DNA from: Clostridiaceae bacterium
GTDB lineage: Bacteria; Bacillota; Clostridia; Oscillospirales; Acutalibacteraceae
Direction: 5' to 3'
Length of the DNA: 64,000 nt
Assembly (NCBI GenBank): GCA_016292455.1
Contig: JAEDIL010000002.1
Coordinates: forward strand, 1 to 64,000
Positions 46,946 through 55,561 of the stretch are shown here, piece after piece; positions within the stretch are counted from its first letter, which is position 1; every line of letters begins with the position of its first letter. The translations under genes were made by a program, and so were the position numbers. The notes beneath the pieces were generated by a model. It was not told the origin of the DNA, searched no databases, and was given only the letters and a program-made list of their open reading frames with translations.

Positions 46946-49396
46946 CTAAACAAGCGTCTGTGGATTCATATCTGCAAAAACAGTAACGTCAGAAAATGAG
47001 CTGCTTGCGGAAAACTTAATCAGCAGCTTCGAAATAATTTTCCGGAACGCTGAATTGTTCTTGCATTTAATAATAATTCTATATCTGTATTTATTGTTGA
47101 TTTTTGAAACCCGTGGCGGCATAACCGGCAGAACAATAACCTTATGCTCCCTTCTGTTTTCATTCACACAGTCTGTGAACTCATTGAAAAACAGTCGTGC
47201 CGCCGAAAGTGCTTTTGCCTCATTTTCACTGATTGCATATACACAGCAAATATCGCAAAACGGAGGATATGTCATCATTTTTCTGATTGAAATTTCGTTT
47301 TTGAAAAATGAAAGATAATCCTGATTCTTTGCTAGCTGAATAACGCTGTTTTCCGGTGTTAATGTCTGAATTACAGCTTCGCCCTTGTGCCGTCCGCGAC
47401 CGGCACGTCCGACAACCTGAGTCAAAAGGTCAAAGGTCAGTTCCTCACTTCTGAAATCATCATTATTCAGCTGCTGGTCGGCATTTATTACGCCGACAAG
47501 AGTAACATTTTCAAAATTCAGCCCCTTGGCGACCATCTGAGTTCCAAGCATAATATCATACTTATTCCTGCCAAAATCAGAAAGATTCTTTTCAAATGCA
47601 TATCTGCCTGAGTTTGAGTCGGTATCCATCCGCAGAATTCTTGCCGACGGAAGCAGCTTTGAGAGTTCTTCTTCAATCCGCTGAGTGCCGTATCCGGCAT
47701 AACGCACACTCTCTTTACCGCAGTTTTCACAATGTGTTTTAAAATCGGTTGTGTAACCGCAATAATGGCACATCAGTTTCTTGTTGACCATGTGAAACGT
47801 GAGCGAAATACTGCAAAACGGACAAGTGATAACGCTTCCGCAACTGTCGCAGGCGACAAAGGTGTTATAGCCGCGCCTGTTAATAAGAAGAATTGACTGA
47901 TGTCCGTCATCAAGATTTTTTTGAAGCCGCTCCTGAAGTTCAAGGCTGATATAATGCTTGTTTCCCCGTTTTCTGTCCTCTTTCATATCAATTACCGATA
48001 CATCAGGGAGAACAGCTTCGCCGTAACGTTCCGAAAGAGTTTCAAGCGAATAAATGCCTTTTTGTGCAAATGAATAGCTTTCGATACTCGGCGTTGCCGA
48101 GGAGAGAACAAGCAGAGCATTATGCCATTTTGCCCTGAACCGGGCGACATCCCTTGCATGGTATCGCGGAGAGGATTCAGATTTATATGTGTGCTCCTGC
48201 TCCTCATCAATTACAATGAGACCGATATTTTCGAACGGAGCAAAAACTGCCGACCTTGTTCCGACAACAATCTGTGCAAGTCCGTTTCTGACTCTGCGGT
48301 ATTCATCTTTGCGTTCTCCCATTGAAAGAGCAGAATGAAAAATCGCAACCCGATCCCCGTAGCGCCCTTTGAAAAGCGCCATCATCTGCGGCGTGAGCGA
48401 AATTTCAGGAACCATTACTATTACATTTTTTCCGTCCTTGACGACGTCATCAATCAGTTTCAGAAACACCGAAGTTTTTCCGCTGCCGGTAACACCGAAA
48501 AGAAGCGAGACTCCGCCGCTTTTGTATTTTTCGCAAAGACCTCTGTATGCCTTGCTCTGAACCTCTGTCAGAACTATATCGTCGGCAGCGGAACAATCAA
48601 CATATTCCGTTTTCGGAACGCGGTAAATGCCGCTGTCAACAATGCTGAGCAAATCCTTCTTTTCAAGCGCCTTTATAACTGCGGCAGATACACCGGTGAT
48701 TGCGCAAAGCTCTTTTACCTGAGCTGAGCCCACATCGCGAAGCACTGACAGAACATCTGCCTGCTTTTTTGTCAGCTGCGAAAAAGCGCCGGGTTCTTCC
48801 GCCTGCTTTGCAAGGACTGCGGTTTTAACCGATAGTTCTCCGACCTGCTTTTCGGCATTGGTGTTTTTTTCAACCAAACCTTTTGAAATGAGCTTTTCTA
48901 TAACACCGCAGTTATCCGTAAGTCCCAACGCCGAGTAGATTCTTTGCTTTGGCAGATAGCAGACCTTTTCAAGCATATATTCATACACGCTTTTCTCGTC
49001 TTCACTAAACCGCATACCGTCTATGTCGCGTTCCCTTGCCACATAGGTTATATTCAATTTATAGTTGAAGCCGGTCGGTAACTGAACTTTTGCCGCCTCA
49101 AAATATGTGCAGAAAGTCCGGTCTTTCAGGTATTCTGCAACAGCAATCATTTCCGGCGTCAGAATCGGTTCTTCATCAAGCACGTCAAGAATTCTTTTAT
49201 ATTTTTTGCCTTCTTCGCTTTTTTCAAAACTAAAAATTATTCCCTGGCGTTTTGAGTTGCCTTTTGAAAATCCGACAAGTACCCGCGAACCCACTTTTGC
49301 CTTACTCCGGAGCTCATCGGGAATGATATAACCGTATAAAATGTCAAAATGATATGAAACATTCTCAACGGCAACACCGGCGATAACATGTTCCAT
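46946..49396 (-). CDS. priA: Primosomal replication helicase PriA
   Basis: 816 residues. Restarts collapsed replication forks. N-terminal 3'-DNA-binding domain, Walker A GVTGSGKTSVFL, the helicase box DEEQ in VIDEEQEHTYKSESSPRYHARD (most PriA have DEEH, so Gln replaces His), eight zinc-binding cysteines from CDSCGSVITCPFC to HCENCG, and helicase motifs VGTRSAVFAP and QVVGRAGRG. Usual length is about 730-810. A coaBC gene, next to priA in many Firmicutes, is not present. Confidence 0.95.
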   Translation of the reverse strand: MEHVIAGVAVENVSYHFDILYGYIIPDELRSKAKVGSRVLVGFSKGNSKRQGIIFSFEKSEEGKKYKRILDVLDEEPILTPEMIAVAEYLKDRTFCTYFEAAKVQLPTGFNYKLNITYVARERDIDGMRFSEDEKSVYEYMLEKVCYLPKQRIYSALGLTDNCGVIEKLISKGLVEKNTNAEKQVGELSVKTAVLAKQAEEPGAFSQLTKKQADVLSVLRDVGSAQVKELCAITGVSAAVIKALEKKDLLSIVDSGIYRVPKTEYVDCSAADDIVLTEVQSKAYRGLCEKYKSGGVSLLFGVTGSGKTSVFLKLIDDVVKDGKNVIVMVPEISLTPQMMALFKGRYGDRVAIFHSALSMGERKDEYRRVRNGLAQIVVGTRSAVFAPFENIGLIVIDEEQEHTYKSESSPRYHARDVARFRAKWHNALLVLSSATPSIESYSFAQKGIYSLETLSERYGEAVLPDVSVIDMKEDRKRGNKHYISLELQERLQKNLDDGHQSILLINRRGYNTFVACDSCGSVITCPFCSISLTFHMVNKKLMCHYCGYTTDFKTHCENCGKESVRYAGYGTQRIEEELSKLLPSARILRMDTDSNSGRYAFEKNLSDFGRNKYDIMLGTQMVAKGLNFENVTLVGVINADQQLNNDDFRSEELTFDLLTQVVGRAGRGRHKGEAVIQTLTPENSVIQLAKNQDYLSFFKNEISIRKMMTYPPFCDICCVYAISENEAKALSAARLFFNEFTDCVNENRREHKVIVLPVMPPRVSKINNKYRYRIIIKCKNNSAFRKIISKLLIKFSASSSFSDVTVFADMNPQTLV

Positions 49397-49429
49397 ATCA
49401 TTTCACATCCTTTTCAGTTATTGCCGCGG

Positions 49430-49639
49430 TCAGATGCCTCTGATCTCTTCGGGTTCCTTGATTGAAAACTTGCCCGAAAGGAATTCATCAAGCGCATAGG
49501 TAACGGGCTTTTCAGTTCCGCATTTTTCGGCAAGAACCGGATCTTCCGTAATGGTTCTTGCGCGCTTTGCAACGGCGGTTACAAGAGAATAGCGGCTTGT
49601 ACTGTCTTTAAGAAGTTCTCTGAGATCAGGATTGAGCAT
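49430..49639 (-). CDS. rpoZ: RNA polymerase omega subunit
   Basis: 69 residues, beginning MLNPDLRELLKDSTSRYSLVTAVAKRARTI, the omega pattern with the conserved RYSLV and AKRAR stretch. It helps fold and assemble the beta-prime subunit. Starts 10 nt after gmk. Confidence 0.95.
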   Translation of the reverse strand: MLNPDLRELLKDSTSRYSLVTAVAKRARTITEDPVLAEKCGTEKPVTYALDEFLSGKFSIKEPEEIRGI

Positions 49640-49649
49640 AATAACTACC

Positions 49650-50243
49650 TCACATATTTTTAGATTTATTTACTATTTTTATTACTTCGTCAACGGCATC
49701 GCCAAGAACATCGTTGACAACAATATAGTCATATTCAGACGAATGTTTCATTTCATCCTCTGCAATTTTCATGCGCTGTAAAATTGTTTCCTCGTCCTCT
49801 GTGCCACGGGTTCTGAGCCGTCTTTCAAGCTCCTCAACTGAAGGCGGAGCAATAAAAATCTGAACAGCCTCAGGCATCAGCCGGCGTATATTCGCACCGC
49901 CCTGAACTTCAATGTTCAGAAAAACAGTCTTTCCCTGAGCGAGCATGTCCCGTACCGGTCCAACAGGCGTTCCGTAGTAGTTTGAGCCGTACTTTGCATA
50001 TTCAAGCATCAGGTCGTCATCAATGTTCTTTTGAAATTGCTCTCTCGAAACAAAGAAATAGTCAACACCTTCCTGTTCGCCCTCGCGCATCCTGCGCGTT
50101 GTCATTGAAACGGAAAGAAAACCGCCGCCGTCAAGCCTTTTGAGAACGGCTTTTAAAACTGTATCCTTTCCGCTTCCGGACGGGCCGGAAAGAACAACAA
50201 GCAAACCATTATTCCTTTTCAACGTCCTCCGGAAAAGACTCAT
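49650..50243 (-). CDS. gmk: Guanylate kinase
   Basis: Phosphorylates GMP to GDP. P-loop [17 protein letters not shown], then [23 protein letters not shown] and the lid/base region. Start choice is unclear: ATG at 50243 gives 197 residues with an overlap of 35 nt into remA and a weak GGCGAG. TTG at 50222 has GGAGG only 3 nt away but matches the common family length better. The open frame upstream to 50303 is remA in another frame. The catalytic core is intact. Confidence 0.93.
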   Translation of the reverse strand: MSLFRRTLKRNNGLLVVLSGPSGSGKDTVLKAVLKRLDGGGFLSVSMTTRRMREGEQEGVDYFFVSREQFQKNIDDDLMLEYAKYGSNYYGTPVGPVRDMLAQGKTVFLNIEVQGGANIRRLMPEAVQIFIAPPSVEELERRLRTRGTEDEETILQRMKIAEDEMKHSSEYDYIVVNDVLGDAVDEVIKIVNKSKNM

Positions 50244-50481
50244 TTGACTCGCCGTTAAGACGGGCGGCAACAGTCTCGGTCTGAAGATACGAAAGAACAA
50301 CATGGTCGCTGTCCATCATAAGTACCGCGCGGGTTCTTCTGCCTTGTGTTGCGTCAATCAGAGTTCCGCGCTCCTTTGACTCCTGAACAATTCGTTTAAT
50401 CGGAGCAGAGTCGGGACTGACAACAGCAATGAGACGCGCCGCATTTATCATATTGCCGAAGCCAATATTTATGAGTCTCAT
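50209..50481 (-). CDS. remA: RemA/DUF370 family regulatory protein
   Basis: 90 residues. RemA is a ring-forming DNA-binding protein that activates matrix and osmoprotection genes in Bacillus. The core [29 protein letters not shown] and the [20 protein letters not shown] stretch are typical. Position between yicC and gmk is conserved. AAAGGGGAA lies about 6 nt upstream. The last 15 residues overlap gmk. Confidence 0.95.
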   Translation of the reverse strand: MRLINIGFGNMINAARLIAVVSPDSAPIKRIVQESKERGTLIDATQGRRTRAVLMMDSDHVVLSYLQTETVAARLNGESNESFPEDVEKE

Positions 50482-50495
50482 TATAATTCCCCTTT

Positions 50496-51374
50496 TTACT
50501 CGATATTCTGAATCTGTTCGCGGATTTTTTCAACTTCGGCTTTAATGTCAATAACCTTTTTGGCTATTTCTACGTCTTGCGCCTTCGAGCCGATTGTATT
50601 GGCTTCGCGATTGATTTCCTGAATGAGAAAATCCGCCTTTCGTCCAATGGCAACATCGCCGTTCATGAACTCGCGCATCTGTTCAATGTGGCTGCGCAAT
50701 CTGACGGTTTCCTCAGCAACGGCAACCTTGTCGGCAAACACTGCCGCCTCGGTCAGAAGGCGCTGCTCGTCAACGTGTACATCTTCAAGAACGGTCCTCA
50801 TTCTTTCAAGCAGCTTGGCATTATATTCCCTTACGGTTTCAGGCGAACGCTCTTCTATGTATGCAACGTTTTCAAGAATAATGTCACAGCGTGAAAGAAT
50901 GTCATCACGCAGCTTTGCGCCCTCCCGTTCGCGCATTGCGATAAAAGATTCAAGAGCCCTATCGGTCACAGCACAAACGGCGTTCCAGACTCTCTCTTCG
51001 TCTGCTTCGTTTTTATGAACTGAAAAAATATCATAATACTTTGCAAGTGATGTAACCGTAACATCGTTTTCAAGCCCGTATTTCTCGGCAAGTTCCGTCA
51101 GAGCAGCAACATATCCGCCGGCAAGGGAATGATTGACGGTAACGGTGCAGTTGTCATCTTCAAGACTTTCGATTGTTACATAGCACTCGATTTTTCCTCG
51201 CGCGACGGCAGTCTGAACCCGACTTTTCAGCTTTTCATCAAGAAAGCCGTAAACTCTCGGAGTTTTCGAGTTGAATTCAAAATATCTGTGATTGACACTC
51301 TTAATTTCAACGGCTATGCTCATGCTGTCGATAACATCCTGCGCACGTCCAAAGCCGGTCATACTTTTTATCAT
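50496..51374 (-). CDS. yicC: YicC/YloC-family endoribonuclease
   Basis: 292 residues, from [12 protein letters not shown], the family start. Conserved features: [18 protein letters not shown], an alpha-helical central part, and the C-terminal motif [38 protein letters not shown]. Homologues cleave RNA and are implicated in small-RNA decay. The start at 51374 has AAAGG about 10 nt upstream, and an upstream open frame is promoter. First gene of the 26-kb superoperon. Confidence 0.95.
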   Translation of the reverse strand: MIKSMTGFGRAQDVIDSMSIAVEIKSVNHRYFEFNSKTPRVYGFLDEKLKSRVQTAVARGKIECYVTIESLEDDNCTVTVNHSLAGGYVAALTELAEKYGLENDVTVTSLAKYYDIFSVHKNEADEERVWNAVCAVTDRALESFIAMREREGAKLRDDILSRCDIILENVAYIEERSPETVREYNAKLLERMRTVLEDVHVDEQRLLTEAAVFADKVAVAEETVRLRSHIEQMREFMNGDVAIGRKADFLIQEINREANTIGSKAQDVEIAKKVIDIKAEVEKIREQIQNIE

Positions 51375-51423
51375 GTTCTCAAGCCTTTCTTCGTACCCTT
51401 TTGCAAATTCTTCGTTTCCAAAT

Positions 51424-51452
51424 ATTATATATCGTTTTGCCGGATTTGTCAA
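51424..51452 (-). promoter_or_regulatory. Consensus sigma-A promoter of the yicC-to-rsgA superoperon
   Basis: Perfect TTGACA (51452-51447), 17-nt spacer, perfect TATAAT (51429-51424). The -35 overlaps the stop codon of the preceding gene. Transcription would start about 40 nt before the yicC ATG. Confidence 0.9.
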
Positions 51453-51793
51453 ATATCCGGACTGCAATTGCAATGACCGGCAAGCAGTGACGGAATGTCA
51501 TTTGTAAGCAGACCGTCTTCCTCTTTGAAGTTAAGATAAGTATGCGCTATCCCGCTGTCCTTTGCCGAGAGTGTTCCGATATAAGCACCGCGGTTTGCCG
51601 CATAGTTATAGGCGCTTTTCAGCAGTCCTTCGCCGACCTCAGGCCGGGACAAGTCATAGCTCAACAAGTATACATCAGCGGAACTGCCCTTTATTTTCAG
51701 CCGGCACTCACCAAGCTTGTCCGAATTTTCAAACGCTTCAAACAAAGCCGTACATTCTTGGGACAGAATTTCTTTCGGTCTGAAAAAAATCAT
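51449..51793 (-). CDS. Small acetyltransferase-like protein, function unknown
   Basis: 114 residues from MIFFRPKEILSQECTALFEAF. The segment VYLLSYDLSRPEVGEGLLKSAYNYAANRGAYIG resembles the acetyl-CoA-binding strand and helix of the GNAT fold (beta4, then G-x-G-containing turn, then helix), but it is shorter than complete GNAT enzymes (about 140-170) and lacks a clear beta5. It ends CNCSPDI. The start overlaps the rluB stop as ATGA; GGAGG lies about 10 nt before it, so it is probably co-translated with rluB. It may be a partial GNAT fold or its own family. Confidence 0.7.
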   Translation of the reverse strand: MIFFRPKEILSQECTALFEAFENSDKLGECRLKIKGSSADVYLLSYDLSRPEVGEGLLKSAYNYAANRGAYIGTLSAKDSGIAHTYLNFKEEDGLLTNDIPSLLAGHCNCSPDI

Positions 51794-52533
51794 TTCTTTT
51801 TGACCTCCATACCGGCTGCAAGCATAAGCTTTCGCACTTCCTCTTCGCTCATTTCTCGCCACGAGCCGATTTTGAGCATTCCCAGTTTTACAGAACCGAC
51901 AGCAATTCTGCGAAGTCTTGCAACTTCAAGTCCGATTTCTTCACACATCTTTCGGATCTGACGGTTCCTCCCCTCGTAAAGAACGATTTCAAGAACAACT
52001 CTGTTTTCCTCCTGCAAAACAACACGAACGTCGGCGGGAGAAGTTTTTCTGTCATCAATCACTATTCCGGCAGCAATTGCTGTCAGTTGCTCCTCTGAAA
52101 CCGGCGGACGGACAGTGACGCGGTAAGTCTTGGAAACATGCTTCGACGGGTGTGTAAGAGCATTGGCAAATTCACCGTCATTTGTGAAAAGCAGCATACC
52201 CTCTGACTCTCTGTCGAGTCTGCCGACGGGATAAACCCTCGCCGGAGCGTCGCTAACAAGGGAGGCAACGCACTTTCTGTCCATTTCATCACTCATTGTT
52301 GTTATAAAACCGCGCGGCTTGTTCAGCATAAGATATACACACTTATTCTGACGGACAACCTTTTTTCCGTGGACTGTTATACTGTCACGCTTCGGGTCAA
52401 CTTTATCGCCGACAGAGGCTGTTTTTCCGTTGACCTTTACAAAGCCGTTTTCAATGAGCTCCTCACTCTTTCTTCTGGAAGCTACGCCGCATTCCGAAAG
52501 ATATTTCTGGAGTCTGATTTTTTCAATAGCCAA
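51790..52533 (-). CDS. rluB: Pseudouridine synthase RluB/RsuA family
   Basis: 247 residues. An N-terminal S4 RNA-binding domain (EKIRLQKYLSECGVASRRKSEELIENGFVKVNG) and the catalytic Asp motif GRLDRESEGMLLFTNDGE, then the RIAVGSVKLG-type tail. It makes a pseudouridine in 23S rRNA, probably U2605 as for RluB. TTG start with AAAGGAAG about 9 nt upstream. Confidence 0.94.
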   Translation of the reverse strand: MAIEKIRLQKYLSECGVASRRKSEELIENGFVKVNGKTASVGDKVDPKRDSITVHGKKVVRQNKCVYLMLNKPRGFITTMSDEMDRKCVASLVSDAPARVYPVGRLDRESEGMLLFTNDGEFANALTHPSKHVSKTYRVTVRPPVSEEQLTAIAAGIVIDDRKTSPADVRVVLQEENRVVLEIVLYEGRNRQIRKMCEEIGLEVARLRRIAVGSVKLGMLKIGSWREMSEEEVRKLMLAAGMEVKKK

Positions 52534-52553
52534 AAGGTAACACTTCCTTTAAT

Positions 52554-53687
52554 TCAGGCAAAAAGCCTTCTGAACTTTTCTGCCAATCTTTCTAAAAAAG
52601 TCTTTTCCTGTATATATGTTTCTTTTTGAGGGGATACGCCTTCCCCTGCATATAACAACACCGAATCAATCATTTTTCCGCCGGAATAATACTCAACTCT
52701 TCCTACAACCTGACCTTTTCTGACAGGCGCATAAATAAAACCGGGAAAGAAAACGCGCTTTTCAATCTGCTTACCTTTTCTTGCAGCAACGGTTATTGAA
52801 TCTTTCTCAGCGATTACCGGAATGATGCTTCTGACCCCACCTTCGACGGAAAGGCTTTTCGGAAAACCAAGATCAGCTTCGCAGCTTTCATACTGTTCAA
52901 AGCAATGTGAAAACAGTTTTTTATGGTCGTTCCAATCGTCAGGAGCTTTCAGGGTGACTGCAACAAGAACAATTCCGTCTTTTTCAACCGCACTCACAAG
53001 GCAGCGGCCGCTTTTTTTGGTAAAGCCCGTTTTCACGCCGAAAACCCCCTCAACGGAGGAAAGCAAACGATTATGATTAGAAAAATACAGCCGGCCTGAC
53101 GCAGGACTGATCAATTCCGCAACATGACTTTTGTCAGAACAAACAGACCTGAAAACAGGGTTCCTAATACAGTATGAAGCAAGAATCGCCATATCATAAG
53201 CGGTTGAGTAATGGTTTTCATCATCAAGTCCTGACGGCGTGACAAAGCAGGTGTTGTTCATTCCGAGCTCCGCAGCCTTCTGATTCATAAGCTCAGAAAA
53301 TTTTTCAAAGCTGCCGGAAAGATGCAGCGCAACTGCGTTTGCCGCGTCGTTGCCGGATTCAAGCATCATACCGCATACAAGGTCAAAAAGGCTGAGCTTA
53401 TACCCGGGTTTCAGCCCGATTGAAGTACCTTCTGCACCAGACATTGCCGCGGTAACATGAACACACTCGCCGAGCCGCCCGGATTCAACAGCAAGAATTG
53501 CCGTCATGATCTTCGTTGTGCTGGCCATTGAGCGTTTTTCATGAGCATTGCTTTCAAAGACCACTTCATTTGTTCTTGCATCGAGAACAACGGCACTTTG
53601 CGCGCTGATTGAAACGCCGGAGCAGTAAAGCGCCGCACTCCAAAGCAACAGAACCGTTATGAGCATTAACCGGAATATTTTTTTCAT
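52554..53687 (-). CDS. dacF: D-alanyl-D-alanine carboxypeptidase (DacF/PBP5-type)
   Basis: 377 residues. Trims the terminal D-Ala of peptidoglycan stems. Signal peptide (KKIFRL then a hydrophobic run to about residue 24), active-site serine S56 with K59 in ASTTK, SGN in MLESGNDAAN, and KTG in VFGVKTGFTKKSG. A C-terminal beta domain (about 300-360) and an amphipathic end (ERLAEKFRRLF) that may anchor it to the membrane. The AGGTGG lies in a hairpin upstream. In the same series as gerW, so a sporulation role (DacF-like) is possible. Confidence 0.92.
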   Translation of the reverse strand: MKKIFRLMLITVLLLWSAALYCSGVSISAQSAVVLDARTNEVVFESNAHEKRSMASTTKIMTAILAVESGRLGECVHVTAAMSGAEGTSIGLKPGYKLSLFDLVCGMMLESGNDAANAVALHLSGSFEKFSELMNQKAAELGMNNTCFVTPSGLDDENHYSTAYDMAILASYCIRNPVFRSVCSDKSHVAELISPASGRLYFSNHNRLLSSVEGVFGVKTGFTKKSGRCLVSAVEKDGIVLVAVTLKAPDDWNDHKKLFSHCFEQYESCEADLGFPKSLSVEGGVRSIIPVIAEKDSITVAARKGKQIEKRVFFPGFIYAPVRKGQVVGRVEYYSGGKMIDSVLLYAGEGVSPQKETYIQEKTFLERLAEKFRRLFA

Positions 53688-53695
53688 CAACAAAG

Positions 53696-53731
53696 CAACC
53701 ACCTGCCATTTTCATGTTATGCAGGCGGTTG
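53696..53731 (-). promoter_or_regulatory. Hairpin covering the dacF ribosome-binding region
   Basis: 11-bp stem (CAACCACCTGC at 53696-53706 with GCAGGCGGTTG at 53721-53731, one G-U pair on the transcript) with a 14-nt loop. The AGGTGG of dacF is inside the second arm on the minus strand. It could also weakly terminate transcripts from gerW. Confidence 0.5.
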
Positions 53732-53754
53732 TTGAAAAATTATCAGAGATAAGA

Positions 53755-54192
53755 TTATTCGCTGACAGTTGCGTCGATAGCGGCATCAACTGCTGCATCG
53801 GCGGCAGCCTTTTTGTCAGCATCTTTTTTTGCTTTATTAACAAGACCGGTAACCTTGTCAAACATTTCGGGAACAAGGTTCACCACTCTTTCAGCCGCAT
53901 TGTCATAAGCTGTGATGTGTTTAAGCGTGACTTCACCGTCATTGACAACAAGGAAAGCAACCGGAGTGATTGTTACGCCGGCACCGCCGCCGCCCCCGAA
54001 GAGCTCCTTCGTGTTCTTTGAGGGAAAATCTGCTCCGCCCGAAGCAAAGCCGTAGGTTACCTTTGAAACGGGAATGATCGTGATGCCGCCCTCGGCATAG
54101 ATCGGTTCACCGATAATTGTGCTGGTGTCAACAAGGTCACGAATCTTTTCAATTGTTGCACTGAGAATAGCACCTGCTGATTTTTCTGACAT
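53755..54192 (-). CDS. gerW: GerW family sporulation protein (YtfJ)
   Basis: 145 residues. Spore protein needed for response to L-alanine in Bacillus germination. Signatures: SATIEKIRDLVDTSTIIGEPI, the VSKVTYGFASGG block, the glycine run FGGGGGAGV, and a helical tail. A C-terminal Ala/Asp/Lys-rich tail (AAADAAVDAAIDAT) is present. AAAGGATG lies about 8 nt upstream. Confidence 0.95.
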   Translation of the reverse strand: MSEKSAGAILSATIEKIRDLVDTSTIIGEPIYAEGGITIIPVSKVTYGFASGGADFPSKNTKELFGGGGGAGVTITPVAFLVVNDGEVTLKHITAYDNAAERVVNLVPEMFDKVTGLVNKAKKDADKKAAADAAVDAAIDATVSE

Positions 54193-54198
54193 TATATA

Positions 54199-54915
54199 TC
54201 ATCCTTTCTTTGTTTGAGGAATTGATTCCTGAGTCGGTTCGGATTTCTTTCCTTTTTTCGCGTTTGTAAGAAACTTAATTAAAACTTTAAAAACAAGCCT
54301 GAACACAAGACCGAGTGTTGAGTTGATAATTTTCCTGACAACCAGATGGAAGTCAAAAAAGAACTCGCCGCTGCTGTTGTTTGCGAGAAAGTCAGGCTCA
54401 ACCTGAGCATCGTATTTTTTAACAAGGTTATTTGAACAAATGAAGCCAAGAATGGGATATACTTTCTGACAGGTCTGACCGTACTTGATTGCTGTTTGTG
54501 CACTGTCTCCGGTGCCGACAGTTATGTAAAGCTCAATCTCATCAAAAACAACGCTCCTGAAAAGCTTTCCGCCATAAAGCGCGAGCACATGACCAAACCT
54601 TGAAAGAACCTCAATCATTCCGTCATATCCGTTTGCCTTTACCATTTGAAGAATCGGATTAGGCTTTTTTTCCTTTGGCTTATCAGCATCTTCTGCGGAC
54701 TTTTCTTTTGCGGGTTTTTCTTTTTTAGGCTTTTTATCCTTCTTCGGCTTTTTCTCGCCCAGCGGTAGGATATTTATCTTTATGAAAAGATACCTGATTG
54801 AAAGATAGATCTTTTCGCCGTATGAGAAAGAAACATGGACCGGTACGGACAGAACTAAAACGAAAAAAGCAATAATTCCTCCCAGAATACAAAGAAAAAT
54901 CTGAAATCCTGTCAC
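54199..54915 (-). CDS. DUF2953 domain-containing protein
   Basis: 238 residues. One N-terminal membrane helix, a Lys-rich linker (about 55-85, KKPKKDKKPKKEK), and the DUF2953 region with a YGQTCQKVYPILGF-like segment. DUF2953 proteins occur next to gerW in Firmicutes sporulation gene sets; function unknown. GTG start with GGAG upstream. gerW begins 6 nt after its stop. Confidence 0.88.
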   Translation of the reverse strand: MTGFQIFLCILGGIIAFFVLVLSVPVHVSFSYGEKIYLSIRYLFIKINILPLGEKKPKKDKKPKKEKPAKEKSAEDADKPKEKKPNPILQMVKANGYDGMIEVLSRFGHVLALYGGKLFRSVVFDEIELYITVGTGDSAQTAIKYGQTCQKVYPILGFICSNNLVKKYDAQVEPDFLANNSSGEFFFDFHLVVRKIINSTLGLVFRLVFKVLIKFLTNAKKGKKSEPTQESIPQTKKG

Positions 54916-54961
54916 AACACCGCTCCTTTCACAATAAGCTTTATATATGTTACCCTAAAAT

Positions 54962-55561
54962 TTATAATTCGTCAACTGTTTGATTAAAATCATTTTCGTC
55001 CGTTTGTAAATTTTCTTCGGTTTTACTGTCTGAATCAGTGCTTTCAGCACCTTTTTCCGGTATCGGCGGAAGATCATCAAGAGAAGAAAGGCAGAAGCAC
55101 CGCAAAAAATCAGGTGTTGTTCCGTATACCAACGGTCTTCCGGGAAGATCAAGACGACCTTTTTCCTCAATAAGCATACGCTGACAAAGCGTAGAAATGA
55201 CAGCAGAGCAGTCAACTCCGCGAATCTGTTCAACAAAGGCTTTTGTCACCGGCTGATTATAAGCAATAATTGCAAGGACTTCAAAGGCAGCCTGCGAGAG
55301 CGGAGTGTTCCGCTTGCTTTCAAGTGCCTGTCTGACCGGCTCGGCGTACTGTTTTCTTGTACATAGCTGGTACTTATTATCAAGCTTTAAAATACAAAGC
55401 CCACCGTCTTTTTCGTCATAGAGCGCGCGAAGATTTTCAAGCACCTGACCGAGCAAAAGCTCGTCCGTTTCAAGCGTCTGAGCAAGCTTTTCAAGCTCAA
55501 TCGGTTCTCCGACGGCAAACAGTATTGCTTCTATTGTATTTTGCAGCTCCTTCATGTTCAT
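54962..55561 (-). CDS. scpB: Segregation and condensation protein B
   Basis: 199 residues. ScpB dimers, with ScpA and SMC, compact and segregate chromosomes. Two winged-helix domains: one starting MKELQNTIEAILFAVGEPIE, the second with QAAFEVLAIIAYNQPVTKAFVEQIRGVDCSAVI and GRPLVYGTTPDFL. The acidic tail (TDSDSKTEENLQTDEND) is variable. ATGA overlap with scpA. Confidence 0.96.
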   Translation of the reverse strand: MNMKELQNTIEAILFAVGEPIELEKLAQTLETDELLLGQVLENLRALYDEKDGGLCILKLDNKYQLCTRKQYAEPVRQALESKRNTPLSQAAFEVLAIIAYNQPVTKAFVEQIRGVDCSAVISTLCQRMLIEEKGRLDLPGRPLVYGTTPDFLRCFCLSSLDDLPPIPEKGAESTDSDSKTEENLQTDENDFNQTVDEL

